From NCBI GenBank assembly GCA_044353905.1, contig JBILBA010000053.1, positions 1 through 26,698 on the forward strand: DNA of 26,698 bases. The letters are read 5' to 3'. Positions 13,853 through 22,365 of this stretch are shown piece by piece. The stretch's first letter is position 1, and the number at the start of each line of letters is the position of its first letter. The position numbers and the translations under genes are program-made. The notes under the pieces are model-generated. The model was not told the origin of the DNA. It made no database searches and was given only the letters and a program-made list of their open reading frames with translations. Source of the DNA: MWH-TA3 sp044353905. GTDB taxonomy: Bacteria; Actinomycetota; Actinomycetes; Actinomycetales; Microbacteriaceae.

Positions 13853-14809
13853 TTGAAAAAGAAACTAATTTCAGTTGCCGCTCTAATGTCGGCATCTGTA
13901 CTAGTTCTAGCAGGCTGTGCAGCAGAACCTGAAGAACCAGAAGCAGAAGCACTATCCGGCTCAATCCTTATCGATGGGTCATCAACCGTAGGTCCAGCAT
14001 CAGAAATTGCAGCTGAGCTATTCATGGAGGTTAACTCCGGAGTTCGCGTAGCTGTAAACATCTCTGGTACTGGTGGAGGATTCGAGAAGTTCTGTAACGG
14101 TGAGACCGATGCATCTAACGCTTCTCGCGAAATCAAGGAAGAAGAAGCAGCTATTTGTGACGCAGCCGGAATCAAGTACGACTTCGTAACAGTTGCTAAC
14201 GATGCGCTATCTGTTGTTGTTAACAAGGACAACCCACTAGTTTGCATCACAACCGAGCAGCTAGCTACCATCTGGAACGCAGACGCAGCAGGATCAATCA
14301 TGACCTGGGGCGACGTTGATGGCATGCCAGACGAGATTGCTGACGTAGAGCTTGCACTTTACGGTCCAGGAACTGACTCTGGTACGTTCGACTTCTTCAC
14401 AGATGAAATCAACGGCGAAGAGGGTAACATCCGTAACGACTACATCAACATTGGTGAAGACGACCTACTAGCAGTAGAGGGTGTGTCTGGTTCCGCAGGT
14501 GGAATGGGCTTCATTCCTTTCTCCTACTACCAGGAAAACCTTGACGAGCTAAAGGCTCTTGAGGTTGACGGTGGATCAGGCTGCGTTGCTCCAACTGTTG
14601 AGAACGTTCAGGCAGGTACTTACACACCTCTTGGTCGCGGTCTCTACACCTACTTTGCAAGCACCGCTTTGGCTCGTCCAGAGGTACTAGCATTCGCTAA
14701 GTTCCTTGTTGAAGAGACCGAGCTAATCAACTCAACTGCTGGTTACGTAGGCCTAACCCCTGCGCAGCAGACTGAGGCGCTTGCCAAGATCGAGTCACTA
14801 ATCCAGTAA
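13853..14809 (+). CDS. pstS: Phosphate ABC transporter substrate-binding lipoprotein
   Basis: This 318-aa extracellular lipoprotein captures inorganic phosphate for PstCAB. The signal peptide ends in the lipobox LVLAGC, with C22 the lipidated residue. The mature start is acidic (EPEEPEAEA). The phosphate-binding fold shows IDGSSTVGP near the N-terminus, NISGTGGGFEKFCNGETDASNASR and GTDSGTFDFF, all typical of PstS. The start is TTG at 13853 with AGGAGA 7-8 nt before it. It is the first gene of pstSCAB behind a PHO box, so induction in phosphate starvation is expected. The codon choice, with frequent CTA for leucine, differs from that of its neighbours and may reflect high expression. A 57-nt gap separates it from pstC. 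Confidence 0.96.
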   Translation: MKKKLISVAALMSASVLVLAGCAAEPEEPEAEALSGSILIDGSSTVGPASEIAAELFMEVNSGVRVAVNISGTGGGFEKFCNGETDASNASREIKEEEAAICDAAGIKYDFVTVANDALSVVVNKDNPLVCITTEQLATIWNADAAGSIMTWGDVDGMPDEIADVELALYGPGTDSGTFDFFTDEINGEEGNIRNDYINIGEDDLLAVEGVSGSAGGMGFIPFSYYQENLDELKALEVDGGSGCVAPTVENVQAGTYTPLGRGLYTYFASTALARPEVLAFAKFLVEETELINSTAGYVGLTPAQQTEALAKIESLIQ

Positions 14810-14866
14810 GTACTAAAGTAAAAACAAGAACAATTCGACAGTTGAGATAGGGAGAAGTACAGACCC

Positions 14867-15817
14867 ATGAGCTCTGCTGTCAAGGTCGCCCGAGGTGATT
14901 CCGCAAGGAACCCACTTCGGGCGACCAACCCTCATATTGGGGAAAAAATCATCATCGGCCTTCTTTTTGGAGCTGCCGCCGTATCTGTTGCAGTAACAAT
15001 CGGAATCGTTATCGCCCTGTTCTCGCCTCTTCCTGGATTCTTCGAATACGTAGATCTTTGGAGCTTTCTAAGTGGAACCCTTTGGGCCCCTTCTTTTACC
15101 GACGCATCCTTTGGAGTTCTTCCGCTCGTCGCAGGAACTCTGCAAGTGGTTTTCTACGCTTCCCTAGTTGGAATCCCACTTGGACTCGGTGGAGCAATTT
15201 ATCTTTCGGAATATGCTTCCAACCCAGTTAGAAAAATTATCAAGCCAGTGCTTGAAGTTCTTGAGGGACTTCCAACTGTGGCAGTGGGCTTGTTTGCAGT
15301 TTTCTGGTTCAAGCCTCTTATCCAGGAGCTAACTCCCGACCTTGGTTGGACTAGCCCCTTCTCAATCGGAGTAGCAGGAATCACCGTAGGAATCATCATT
15401 ATTCCACTGATTGCCTCTGTCAGCGATGACGCGATGCGCGCGGTCCCTTCAGCTCTTCGTGAAGGTGCTTATGCACTTGGGGCCACCAAGATGCGAGTTG
15501 CAATTACTGTTGTGGTTCCCGCAGCTATCTCAGGAATTGTTGCATCTTTCGTGCTGGGAGCCTCCCGAGCCATTGGTGAAACAATGGTTGTTTTATTGGT
15601 GGCCGGAGGAGGATCACCACAGCTCAAGATTGGATTCACCGAGCCCGCTGGAGCAATGACGGCCTTTATTGCATCTCGCGCGACCGGTGAAATTGCACAA
15701 GGAACCATTGACTACTACTCGATTTTTGCTGTGGGAACCCTCTTGTTCCTAATGACCCTCACGATGAACATGATTGCAATCAGGTTCGTCAATAAGTTCC
15801 GTGAGGTGTATGACTAA
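14867..15817 (+). CDS. pstC: Phosphate ABC transporter permease PstC
   Basis: This 316-aa inner-membrane protein forms the phosphate channel with PstA. About six helices are visible. The first is at about 28-52 (GLLFGAAAVSVAVTIGIVIAL). The binding-protein-dependent transport loop EGAYALGATKMRVAITVVVP, which docks to the ATPase, is near residue 200. The length and motif order are normal. The cytosolic N-terminus is basic. The ATG has GGGAGAAG somewhat far upstream (about 13 nt). The stop overlaps the pstA start as TAATG, so the two are translationally coupled. Confidence 0.96.
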   Translation: MSSAVKVARGDSARNPLRATNPHIGEKIIIGLLFGAAAVSVAVTIGIVIALFSPLPGFFEYVDLWSFLSGTLWAPSFTDASFGVLPLVAGTLQVVFYASLVGIPLGLGGAIYLSEYASNPVRKIIKPVLEVLEGLPTVAVGLFAVFWFKPLIQELTPDLGWTSPFSIGVAGITVGIIIIPLIASVSDDAMRAVPSALREGAYALGATKMRVAITVVVPAAISGIVASFVLGASRAIGETMVVLLVAGGGSPQLKIGFTEPAGAMTAFIASRATGEIAQGTIDYYSIFAVGTLLFLMTLTMNMIAIRFVNKFREVYD

Positions 15818-16749
15818 TGGCGAACAAGATACCCCGTAGGGCCCAAGGAGCAGCATCCACTGCTGCTGCAGTGACCCGAACTATCTATAAAGGCGCTAAC
15901 AACAAGGCTGAAATTCAAGGCATTGCTTTTAGATTGGTTTTACTGTCTGCTCTAACAATCTCACTAGTCATGATTGGTGCAATTGTTGCCTGGGCATTGG
16001 TAGAAGGTGGTAGCAGAGTCAACATTGGGCTCTTCACCAACAACCCGTCTTCCTTTAGACCGGAAACTGCTGGGTATCGCCCAGCCATCCTTGGAACCAT
16101 TCAGCTCATTCTCGGTGTCATCGCAATTATTGTTCCATTAGGTATCTCCGCCGCAACCTTCCTTGAACTGTTTGCGGACCGGACCAAGTGGTACAACCGA
16201 ATTATCGAGCTCAACATCCAAAACCTTGCTGGTGTTCCATCTATCGTGTTTGGAATCCTAGGTCTTGCTTTCATCGTTCGTGGAATTTTTGATCTTGGTT
16301 TCGTGGTCGCAGCGGGTTCCGCAACGGTCGCGATTCTTGTGTTGCCTACCGTTATCCTTGCTTCGCGTGAAGCTATTCGAGCCGTACCATCATCCCTTCT
16401 GGATGGAGCACTGGCACTGGGTGCAACTAGGTGGCAGTCGGTTTGGAAGTTGGTTTTGCCTTCCGCAGCACCTGGAATGCTAACGGGAGTGATTCTGGCT
16501 GTAGCTAGAGCAATTGGTGAGGCTGCACCACTACTTCTTGTTGGTGCTGCGACATTCGTAACTTTTGATCCAGACTTCTGGAATGACAGCTACTCTGCCT
16601 TGCCGGTAATGATCTACAACTACGCCGGAAGACCGCAAGAGGAGTTTCACACCCTAGCCGCAGCAGGTATTTTGGTAATGCTTGTTGTGCTTTTCTTTAT
16701 AAATTCAATCGCAGTTTGGCTGCGAGCCCGCTATGAGAGAACCTGGTAG
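15817..16749 (+). CDS. pstA: Phosphate ABC transporter permease PstA
   Basis: This 310-aa membrane partner of PstC begins with a cytosolic, basic N-terminus of about 35 residues. A first helix (LVLLSALTISLVMIGAIVAW) and an extracellular loop follow. Five further helices follow. The ATPase-docking loop is DGALALGATRWQSVWKLVLP. The GVPSIVFGILGLAFI stretch is typical of PstA. It starts inside the pstC stop and ends 9 nt before pstB, confirming one operon. No anomaly is seen. Confidence 0.95.
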   Translation: MANKIPRRAQGAASTAAAVTRTIYKGANNKAEIQGIAFRLVLLSALTISLVMIGAIVAWALVEGGSRVNIGLFTNNPSSFRPETAGYRPAILGTIQLILGVIAIIVPLGISAATFLELFADRTKWYNRIIELNIQNLAGVPSIVFGILGLAFIVRGIFDLGFVVAAGSATVAILVLPTVILASREAIRAVPSSLLDGALALGATRWQSVWKLVLPSAAPGMLTGVILAVARAIGEAAPLLLVGAATFVTFDPDFWNDSYSALPVMIYNYAGRPQEEFHTLAAAGILVMLVVLFFINSIAVWLRARYERTW

Positions 16750-16758
16750 GAATAAATA

Positions 16759-17553
16759 ATGACAACAACCGCACTGAACGAAGTATTTTCACTCAAGAAC
16801 ATGAGCGTTGAGTACGGCAAGAACCTCGCTGTCGCAGGTGTAAACCTACCTATCTATCAGAACGAGATCACTGCCCTGATTGGACCCTCTGGTTGCGGTA
16901 AGTCAACAGTGCTTCGAAGCTTGAACCGCATGAACGACCTGATTCCAGGAGCAAAAGTTTCTGGAGAGGTGCTTTACCACGGGCAGGACATGTATGGACC
17001 TGATGTAGATCCTGTGCAGGTTAGAAAGCTTGTGGGCATGGTGTTCCAGAAGCCAAACCCTTTCCCTAAGTCGATTTATGACAACATCGCCTTCGGTCCG
17101 CAAACTCTTGGCATGAAGGGCAACATGGACGAAATCGTCGAGAGCGCTCTGAGGTCAGCATCCCTATGGGATGACGTCAAGGATCGACTGAAAGACAATG
17201 CCTTTGGTATGTCCGGAGGTCAGCAGCAGCGTCTTTGCATTGCAAGAGCGATTGCTGTGAAGCCAGATGTGATCTTGATGGACGAGCCTTGCTCGGCACT
17301 TGACCCGATATCTACCTTCAAGATTGAAGACTTGATGTTCGAGCTAAAGAAGGACTACACGATTGTTATTGTGACTCACAACATGCAGCAAGCCGCTCGA
17401 GTAGCAGACAGAACAGCTTTCTTCACAGTAGACACCTCCCGCGGAGAAGGTTCCAGGGTTGGAACTTTGGTTGAGCACGACGTTACTGATGTTATGTTCT
17501 CAAGTCCTTCGGACCAGAGGACCTTAGATTACGTGACCGGTAAATTCGGCTAA
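16759..17553 (+). CDS. pstB: Phosphate ABC transporter ATP-binding protein
   Basis: This 264-aa cytosolic ATPase drives PstCA. It has Walker A GPSGCGKST (42-50), Q-loop VFQKPNPFP, signature SGGQQQRLCIARA (152 onward), Walker B VILMDEPCSALDP (171 onward) and switch histidine in VTHNMQQAARVAD. The FQKPNPFPKSIYDN stretch is diagnostic for PstB. AGGAA lies about 8 nt before the ATG. Its stop overlaps the stop of the convergent NUDIX gene by 4 nt, which leaves no room for an intergenic terminator. Confidence 0.97.
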   Translation: MTTTALNEVFSLKNMSVEYGKNLAVAGVNLPIYQNEITALIGPSGCGKSTVLRSLNRMNDLIPGAKVSGEVLYHGQDMYGPDVDPVQVRKLVGMVFQKPNPFPKSIYDNIAFGPQTLGMKGNMDEIVESALRSASLWDDVKDRLKDNAFGMSGGQQQRLCIARAIAVKPDVILMDEPCSALDPISTFKIEDLMFELKKDYTIVIVTHNMQQAARVADRTAFFTVDTSRGEGSRVGTLVEHDVTDVMFSSPSDQRTLDYVTGKFG

Positions 17554-18485
17554 AGCCGCTCTGAAAGACTTTGGTGCTCAACGGCAACAAGTCTTGGTTT
17601 TTTTCCAGAGGTAGTTAGATGCAAAACCACAAACTCTGCAGGCTTTAGGGTTTTTGCTTCCAAGATTAACTTAGCCAGGGCTGGCTCGGCGTAACTTGCA
17701 AGAACTTCTGTAATTGTTGGAAGAGTCGGCCTGTGGGTGCAAAGCACCGATGACCTAGCATCAGAGAACAACTGCTTAGCGACTTTAGTAGTCCTTGCCG
17801 GCCCCTTCGCGTTTCCCATTTCGGACAGTTCGCCGCGCTCGATAATTTTGTATCGATGCGCTTTGGCATATGGGCTAATGGTGTCTTTGCACCTTCTCCA
17901 GGGGCTTGTAAACACCCTTTTAGGCCCATAGGCACTCAGTAAACGAATCAGTTCTTTGGCTTGCTTCTTGCCATCTGGCAGCAGGGGTCTTTTGCCATCC
18001 TCACCAACGTAGTCGGCTCTTGGGGTGGCGGCAGCGTGGCGAAGGATAATCAGGGGCTTAGTTTTTAGCATTCCCTTTTTTCGAAAATCCACAACTTCCT
18101 GAAGCAGTTCGCGGTCATGCTTGTAGCTCAGCTTTGAAAAAGCCTCATCAGTTTTGATCCAAACTACCTCGGAGATTTCATCATTGGGCTTGAACTTGGA
18201 ACTTGACAGAGCTTTATCGCTGACTCTGGCTGCCCAGTAGTGCACTACTTTGTTCTTGGATTTATCGAGCGGGTAGGTCATCGTTGATAGCGGAACACCG
18301 AGCTTTATCTTTAACCCAGTTTCTTCCTTGATTTCGCGGACAGCAGTTTCGGCTAGCGTCTCACCGGGATCTACCTTTCCTTTTGGGAAGGTCCAGTCTT
18401 GATACCTAACTCGATGAACGAGTGCTACAAGGAGACTGCTTTTTTCCTCGCGCCAACAAACTGCTCCAGCAGCGTAAACATCCAC
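17550..18485 (-). CDS. NUDIX hydrolase fused to histidine-phosphatase domain (MutT1-like)
   Basis: This 311-aa two-domain enzyme has a NUDIX box that fits GX5EX7REUXEEXGU: G36, E42, R50-E51, E54-E55, G57. A histidine-phosphatase domain follows, with LRHAA (H150) and a second histidine in CTHRPTLP (H251). The same fusion in mycobacterial MutT1 hydrolyses 8-oxo-GTP/dGTP or diadenosine polyphosphates, and that role is inferred here. The start is GTG at 18485, 4 nt after the ppk stop, so it is co-transcribed with ppk. Pairing a nucleotide-polyphosphate hydrolase with polyphosphate kinase is a common actinobacterial arrangement. It could alternatively act on other nucleoside di- or triphosphate derivatives. 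Confidence 0.92.
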   Translation of the reverse strand: MDVYAAGAVCWREEKSSLLVALVHRVRYQDWTFPKGKVDPGETLAETAVREIKEETGLKIKLGVPLSTMTYPLDKSKNKVVHYWAARVSDKALSSSKFKPNDEISEVVWIKTDEAFSKLSYKHDRELLQEVVDFRKKGMLKTKPLIILRHAAATPRADYVGEDGKRPLLPDGKKQAKELIRLLSAYGPKRVFTSPWRRCKDTISPYAKAHRYKIIERGELSEMGNAKGPARTTKVAKQLFSDARSSVLCTHRPTLPTITEVLASYAEPALAKLILEAKTLKPAEFVVLHLTTSGKKPRLVAVEHQSLSERL

Positions 18486-18489
18486 GAAA

Positions 18490-20610
18490 CTAGCTAACCT
18501 GACGATCGGTTATGGATCGCATAACAGCGTCTTGGAAATCTCTGAGGGCGATACCTGAGTGATCAAACTGCTTCCTGACCCACGCGCCGTTAGCATCTAG
18601 ATCCCAACCCGCCATGTCTTCTGCCATGGCTAGAGAGAACATGGTTCGAGTGCGGTCGATGTGCTCGGGTTCAATTAGGCGAACCAGCGCCTCAACGCGA
18701 CGATCTAGGTTTCGATGCATCATATCTGCTGACCCAATGAAAATCTTTGGCTCTCCGCCACCTTCGAAACTAAATACGCGGCTGTGCTCAAGGTAGCGGC
18801 CCAAGATCGAGCGCACTCGAATGTTTTCAGATAAGCCCGCTACTCCTGGCTTCAGAGCACACATTCCTCGAACCAAGACGCGAACCGGGACACCCGCGCG
18901 GGAGGCTCGATAGAGCGAGTCGATGATACCTTCGTCAACTAAAGCGTTTACCTTGATATCAATTCCCGATTTTTTACCGGCAGCATGATGCTCGATTTCT
19001 TGGTCAATAAGCTCAGTTAGACCCTTTCTTACGCCAACCGGTGAAACCAGCAGGGTCTTGAACTTTGCCTCTGGAGCATAACCAGAGAGGTGATTGAACA
19101 ACTTGGTGAGATCCTCGCCAACTTCTTCTCTGGAAGTCAGTAACCCAAAGTCTTCGTATACCCTTGCTGTTTTCGGGTTGTAGTTTCCGGTTCCGATGTG
19201 ACAGTAGCGAACCAGCTGCCCTGCTTCTTGCCTGATAACAAGGGCAAGCTTGCAGTGAGTCTTTAGACCAACCATTCCGTAGACAACGTGAACTCCAGCC
19301 TGCTCTAGCTTTCTTGCCCAGGTGATGTTGTTTTGTTCGTCAAATCTTGCCTTGATCTCAACTAGAGCCAAGACCTGCTTGCCAGCCTGAGCAGCCTGGA
19401 TTAGTGCGTCAACGACAGGAGAGTCACCAGAGGTTCTATACAGGGTTTGCTTGATTGCTAGCACGTCCGGGTCTTGGGCTGCCTGCTCCAGGAATTCCTG
19501 AACGCTGGTGGAAAAGGACTCGTAGGGGTGGTGCACCAAAAGCTCACGCTTTTTCAGCACGCTAAAGATATCTAACTCTTCATCATCTCGCGGGCGAAGG
19601 TATCTGTTGGTGAGTACCTGATGAGGTTTATTGCGAAGCTCAGGTCTTGGAAGCGATGCGATGTCCTGCAATCCAGTGAGATCTAGTGGCGATGGCAGGG
19701 TGTAAACATCCTGGTTAGAAATGTCTAGCTCCCGAATAAGCAATTCAAGAACTTGCGGGTTCATGTCATCGGCAATTTCAAGTCGAACAGGAGGACCAAA
19801 GCGCCTTCTCAGCAACTCTTTTTCTAGAGCGAGTAGAAGGTTTTCTCCTTCATCTTCATCCACATCCAAGTCCTCGTTCCTAGTGACTCGGAAGTTGTGG
19901 TGTTGAACTACTTCCATGCCTGGGAACAACAAAGATATGAATTCACCAATGACATCTTCCAGTGGAACGTAGCGCACCTCTGTGGAGTCTGTCTTGGAAG
20001 GAATCAAAACAAATCTTGGAAGTAGCGGAGGCACCTTCACTCTCGCAAAGTGCTCACTTGGACTTCCTGCTTTCTTTAGCACAACCGCAAGGTTTAGCGA
20101 GAGGCCAGAAATATATGGAAACGGATGAGCTGGGTCCACCGCTAGCGGAGTAAGAACTGGAAAAATGTGATCCTCAAAGTAACTTTGCAGATGCTGCTTT
20201 TCATAGTCTCGAAGTTCTGGCCAGCGCACAAGATGAATTCCGTTTTGCTCTAGCTCGGGCTCAATCACATCCAGAAAAAGCTGTGCGTGGCGAAGTTGTA
20301 AATCGTGAGCTTCCTTCGAAATACCGCTCAACACTTCTTTAGGCGATAAACCTGAAGGGCTTCTAACTGCAAGGCCAGTTGCCAGTCGACGCTGAAGACC
20401 AGCAACTCGAACCATGAAGAATTCATCCATGTTGGAGGCAAAAATGCTTAGGTAATTTACTCGCTCAAGAAGCGGAATTGAGCTATCTTCGGCCATTTCT
20501 AGAACACGACGGTTAAATGCCAGCCAGCTTAGCTCACGATCAAGGTAGCGATCGGGCGCCAAGCCATCGGGTGAGGCGGGCAGGGTAATAGCCATGGTTT
20601 CTTCGGACAT
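18490..20610 (-). CDS. ppk1: Polyphosphate kinase
   Basis: This 706-aa enzyme polymerises the gamma phosphate of ATP into polyphosphate. It has the N-terminal domain (RYLDRELSWLAFNRRVLE at 21-38; SNMDEFFMVRVAGL at 59-72), the middle domain and two phospholipase-D-like C-terminal domains. The likely phosphorylated histidine is H452 in GLKTHCKLAL. The HIGTGNYNPKTARVYEDFGL block is diagnostic. The length is normal. The ATG at 20610 is used, and an in-frame ATG at 20595 is possible. It lies 49 nt after the glnR-type gene and 4 nt before the NUDIX gene. A weak PHO-box-like repeat (20643-20660) lies just upstream. It links phosphate uptake by PstSCAB to storage. Confidence 0.97.
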   Translation of the reverse strand: MSEETMAITLPASPDGLAPDRYLDRELSWLAFNRRVLEMAEDSSIPLLERVNYLSIFASNMDEFFMVRVAGLQRRLATGLAVRSPSGLSPKEVLSGISKEAHDLQLRHAQLFLDVIEPELEQNGIHLVRWPELRDYEKQHLQSYFEDHIFPVLTPLAVDPAHPFPYISGLSLNLAVVLKKAGSPSEHFARVKVPPLLPRFVLIPSKTDSTEVRYVPLEDVIGEFISLLFPGMEVVQHHNFRVTRNEDLDVDEDEGENLLLALEKELLRRRFGPPVRLEIADDMNPQVLELLIRELDISNQDVYTLPSPLDLTGLQDIASLPRPELRNKPHQVLTNRYLRPRDDEELDIFSVLKKRELLVHHPYESFSTSVQEFLEQAAQDPDVLAIKQTLYRTSGDSPVVDALIQAAQAGKQVLALVEIKARFDEQNNITWARKLEQAGVHVVYGMVGLKTHCKLALVIRQEAGQLVRYCHIGTGNYNPKTARVYEDFGLLTSREEVGEDLTKLFNHLSGYAPEAKFKTLLVSPVGVRKGLTELIDQEIEHHAAGKKSGIDIKVNALVDEGIIDSLYRASRAGVPVRVLVRGMCALKPGVAGLSENIRVRSILGRYLEHSRVFSFEGGGEPKIFIGSADMMHRNLDRRVEALVRLIEPEHIDRTRTMFSLAMAEDMAGWDLDANGAWVRKQFDHSGIALRDFQDAVMRSITDRQVS

Positions 20611-20642
20611 AACCCAATATTGTCACGGCTAGCTGTCCTATT

Positions 20643-20660
20643 GGTTAAATCTTTTTGAAC
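20643..20660 (-). promoter_or_regulatory. Degenerate PHO-box-like repeat before ppk
   Basis: On the minus strand GTTCAAA (20660-20654) is followed at an 11-bp period by TTTAACC (20649-20643). Each matches GTTCACC at five of seven positions. It overlaps the glnR stop codon by one base and lies 33 bp before the ppk ATG. The spacing is right but the match is weak. Confidence 0.25.
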
Positions 20661-21334
20661 TAAGCGTCCACAAGGTCCGAATCTGTTGGGTTAAAGCGGT
20701 AACCCACATTTCGAACAGTAGAAATCAGCCCCTCAAGGTCACCCAATTTAGCTCTTAGTCTTCGGATGTGGACATCTACGGTTCTGCTACCCCCGAAGTA
20801 GTCATAACCCCAGACTTCACTCAATAGCTGATCTCTTGAAAAGACTCTGCCTGGGTGCTGAGCCAGAAATTTCAACAATTCAAATTCTTTATAGGTCAGA
20901 TCAAGTGGCTTGCCGTGAACTTTTGCAGAGTAGCTTGACTCATCGATTACTACCCCCGAAGAATTTATTGTCCCGACATCTTTTTCTGCTCGATATTTTG
21001 CTATTGCAAGTCGGATACGTGCTTCAACTTCTGCAGGACCGGCAGAGTTCAGAATGATGTCACTCGAACCCCACTCGTGATTCATCGCAGCAAGGCCACC
21101 CTCAGCCAAAACAATAATTAGCGGTGCCGAGATTCCAGTTGAGATCAGAATTCGCGCCATGGCTTTTGCAGAAGATAGGTCTGTCCTGGCATCAAGAAAA
21201 ACCAAGTCATACTCTGGAGCACTGACCAGACTCGCGGGTTCGGCGGGTATGTATCTAACTCGGTGACTCAGTAGCGACAGGGCAGGCAGGGCTTCTTGTT
21301 CTGACCCTGAAGTCAAAACCAGTAGCTGTGCCAT
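20660..21334 (-). CDS. glnR: GlnR-like orphan response regulator
   Basis: This 224-aa OmpR-family transcription factor closely follows the actinobacterial nitrogen regulator GlnR. Characteristic stretches are PALSLLSHRVRYIPAE, YDLVFLDART, IIVLAEGGLAAMNHEWG and SAGPAEVEARIRLAIA. A normal C-terminal winged helix follows (LTYKEFELLKFLAQHPGRVFSRDQLL, TVDVHIRRLRAKL). The receiver keeps an aspartate (LVFLDA, residue 48) but lacks the usual N-terminal acidic pair (LLVLTSG in its place). As in known GlnR proteins it is therefore unlikely to be phosphorylated conventionally. The ATG at 21334 is preferred over TTG 21346. No cognate kinase is adjacent. It precedes ppk on the same strand and is divergent from a small membrane protein gene. 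Confidence 0.85.
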   Translation of the reverse strand: MAQLLVLTSGSEQEALPALSLLSHRVRYIPAEPASLVSAPEYDLVFLDARTDLSSAKAMARILISTGISAPLIIVLAEGGLAAMNHEWGSSDIILNSAGPAEVEARIRLAIAKYRAEKDVGTINSSGVVIDESSYSAKVHGKPLDLTYKEFELLKFLAQHPGRVFSRDQLLSEVWGYDYFGGSRTVDVHIRRLRAKLGDLEGLISTVRNVGYRFNPTDSDLVDA

Positions 21335-21399
21335 CTCAAACCCCAAATCTTTGTGCCAAGTTTAGCCCTCACGGCAGGTGGCTAAGGCATGATTGAGAT

Positions 21400-21657
21400 A
21401 TGTCCAAACAGTGGGGTCAAATCCTAAGCATCTGGGTAATTGTTGCCGTGCTGGCAATTTGGGCAATCGCATCCCAGGTGGCACTCACGGCTCCAGAGTG
21501 GTTCGGCACAATCCTTGCCGGCTCGGTTGCTTTGGTCTCGATGTACCACTTGTTTCGGGCCAAGCCTGAGGGGATTGTTCGCAAGCTGGTCTACGTGGGC
21601 GGCGGAAGCTACCTGATCCTGGCCATCGCTACTGCCTACGTGTTTTTGGCAAGTTAG
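21400..21657 (+). CDS. Small hypothetical membrane protein
   Basis: This 85-aa protein has about three hydrophobic helices (ILSIWVIVAVLAIWAIAS at about 8-25, a second at about 33-50, a third at about 63-84) and a short basic loop (FRAKPEGIVRK). I do not recognise the family. The ribosome binding site is weak. A 6-bp inverted repeat TTAGCC/GGCTAA (21362-21385) lies in the 65-nt divergent gap to glnR and could be a regulatory site. A 35-aa hydrophobic ORF follows 9 nt after its stop. Confidence 0.65.
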   Translation: MSKQWGQILSIWVIVAVLAIWAIASQVALTAPEWFGTILAGSVALVSMYHLFRAKPEGIVRKLVYVGGGSYLILAIATAYVFLAS

Positions 21658-21666
21658 ACTAGAAAC

Positions 21667-21774
21667 ATGCTTGCACTTGAAATCTTTTTCACCGGCCTCT
21701 TGGTTTTAGCATCTTTGGCCATAGGTTCGGTTTCTATTTTGGTTCTTTACAAATTATTTAAAGGACAAAAATAG
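21667..21774 (+). CDS. 35-aa single-helix membrane peptide
   Basis: This short ORF encodes 35 residues: a hydrophobic helix (about 6-28) then a basic tail (YKLFKGQK), as in many single-span small proteins. It lies in the 117-nt gap between the 85-aa membrane protein and the nitrobindin-like gene. Its TAG abuts the TTG start of the latter, and AAAGGA inside its end serves as that gene's ribosome binding site. Its own ribosome binding site is weak. The function is unknown. Confidence 0.45.
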   Translation: MLALEIFFTGLLVLASLAIGSVSILVLYKLFKGQK

Positions 21775-22365
21775 TTGTTGGTTGTGCCAGAGGGCTTACC
21801 CCTGGAACTAACCCCCTTCGCCTTCCTGGTAGGAAAGTGGTCCGGTTCGGGAGTCATCTCCTACACTCACAGCGCTGAAAAATCTGACCAGGAATTTACT
21901 CAAACTGTGGAGTTTTCTTACGACAACCAATCTGTCTTGGGATATGTATCAAAACCCACCCTTAGCGATGGAACTTCGCTACCAACCGAAGTTGGCTTCT
22001 GGCGACTAGCAAAGACCCCAGAGTCTTCCGATCACGGACCAGGACTTCTTCCAGGAACTGGAGAGAAATTGATTACCACGCACGAGCAACTCGAAACTCT
22101 TCGGAACAAAGAAGGCGGCTTCGACGTAGAAGCATCGATTTTGCACCCGAGTGGAATTAGCGAGCTATACATCGGTCAAATCAAGGGCGCTCGAGTGGAC
22201 CTTGCAACCGATGCGGTTTTGAGATCACAGTCATCCAAGGACTATCGAGCAGCAACTCGGATGTTTGGCCTTGTCGAAGGTGCGCTGCTTTGGGTCTGGG
22301 ATATCGCAGCCCTTGGAAACCCAATGGCCTCTCATGCTTCAGCCAGACTCGAAAGGGCCCAGTAG
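21775..22365 (+). CDS. Nitrobindin-like heme-binding beta-barrel (FABP/DUF1794 family)
   Basis: This 196-aa cytosolic protein has the GKWSGSG motif (20-26) of nitrobindins. A run of beta strands and a terminal His-containing segment (MASHASARL) where the family places the heme-iron ligand follow. Related proteins bind ferric heme and isomerise peroxynitrite. That activity is inferred, not shown. The start is TTG at 21775 directly after the preceding 35-aa ORF, with AAAGGA about 9 nt upstream. The stop abuts the GTG start of ygfZ, consistent with one operon. Confidence 0.85.
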   Translation: MLVVPEGLPLELTPFAFLVGKWSGSGVISYTHSAEKSDQEFTQTVEFSYDNQSVLGYVSKPTLSDGTSLPTEVGFWRLAKTPESSDHGPGLLPGTGEKLITTHEQLETLRNKEGGFDVEASILHPSGISELYIGQIKGARVDLATDAVLRSQSSKDYRAATRMFGLVEGALLWVWDIAALGNPMASHASARLERAQ

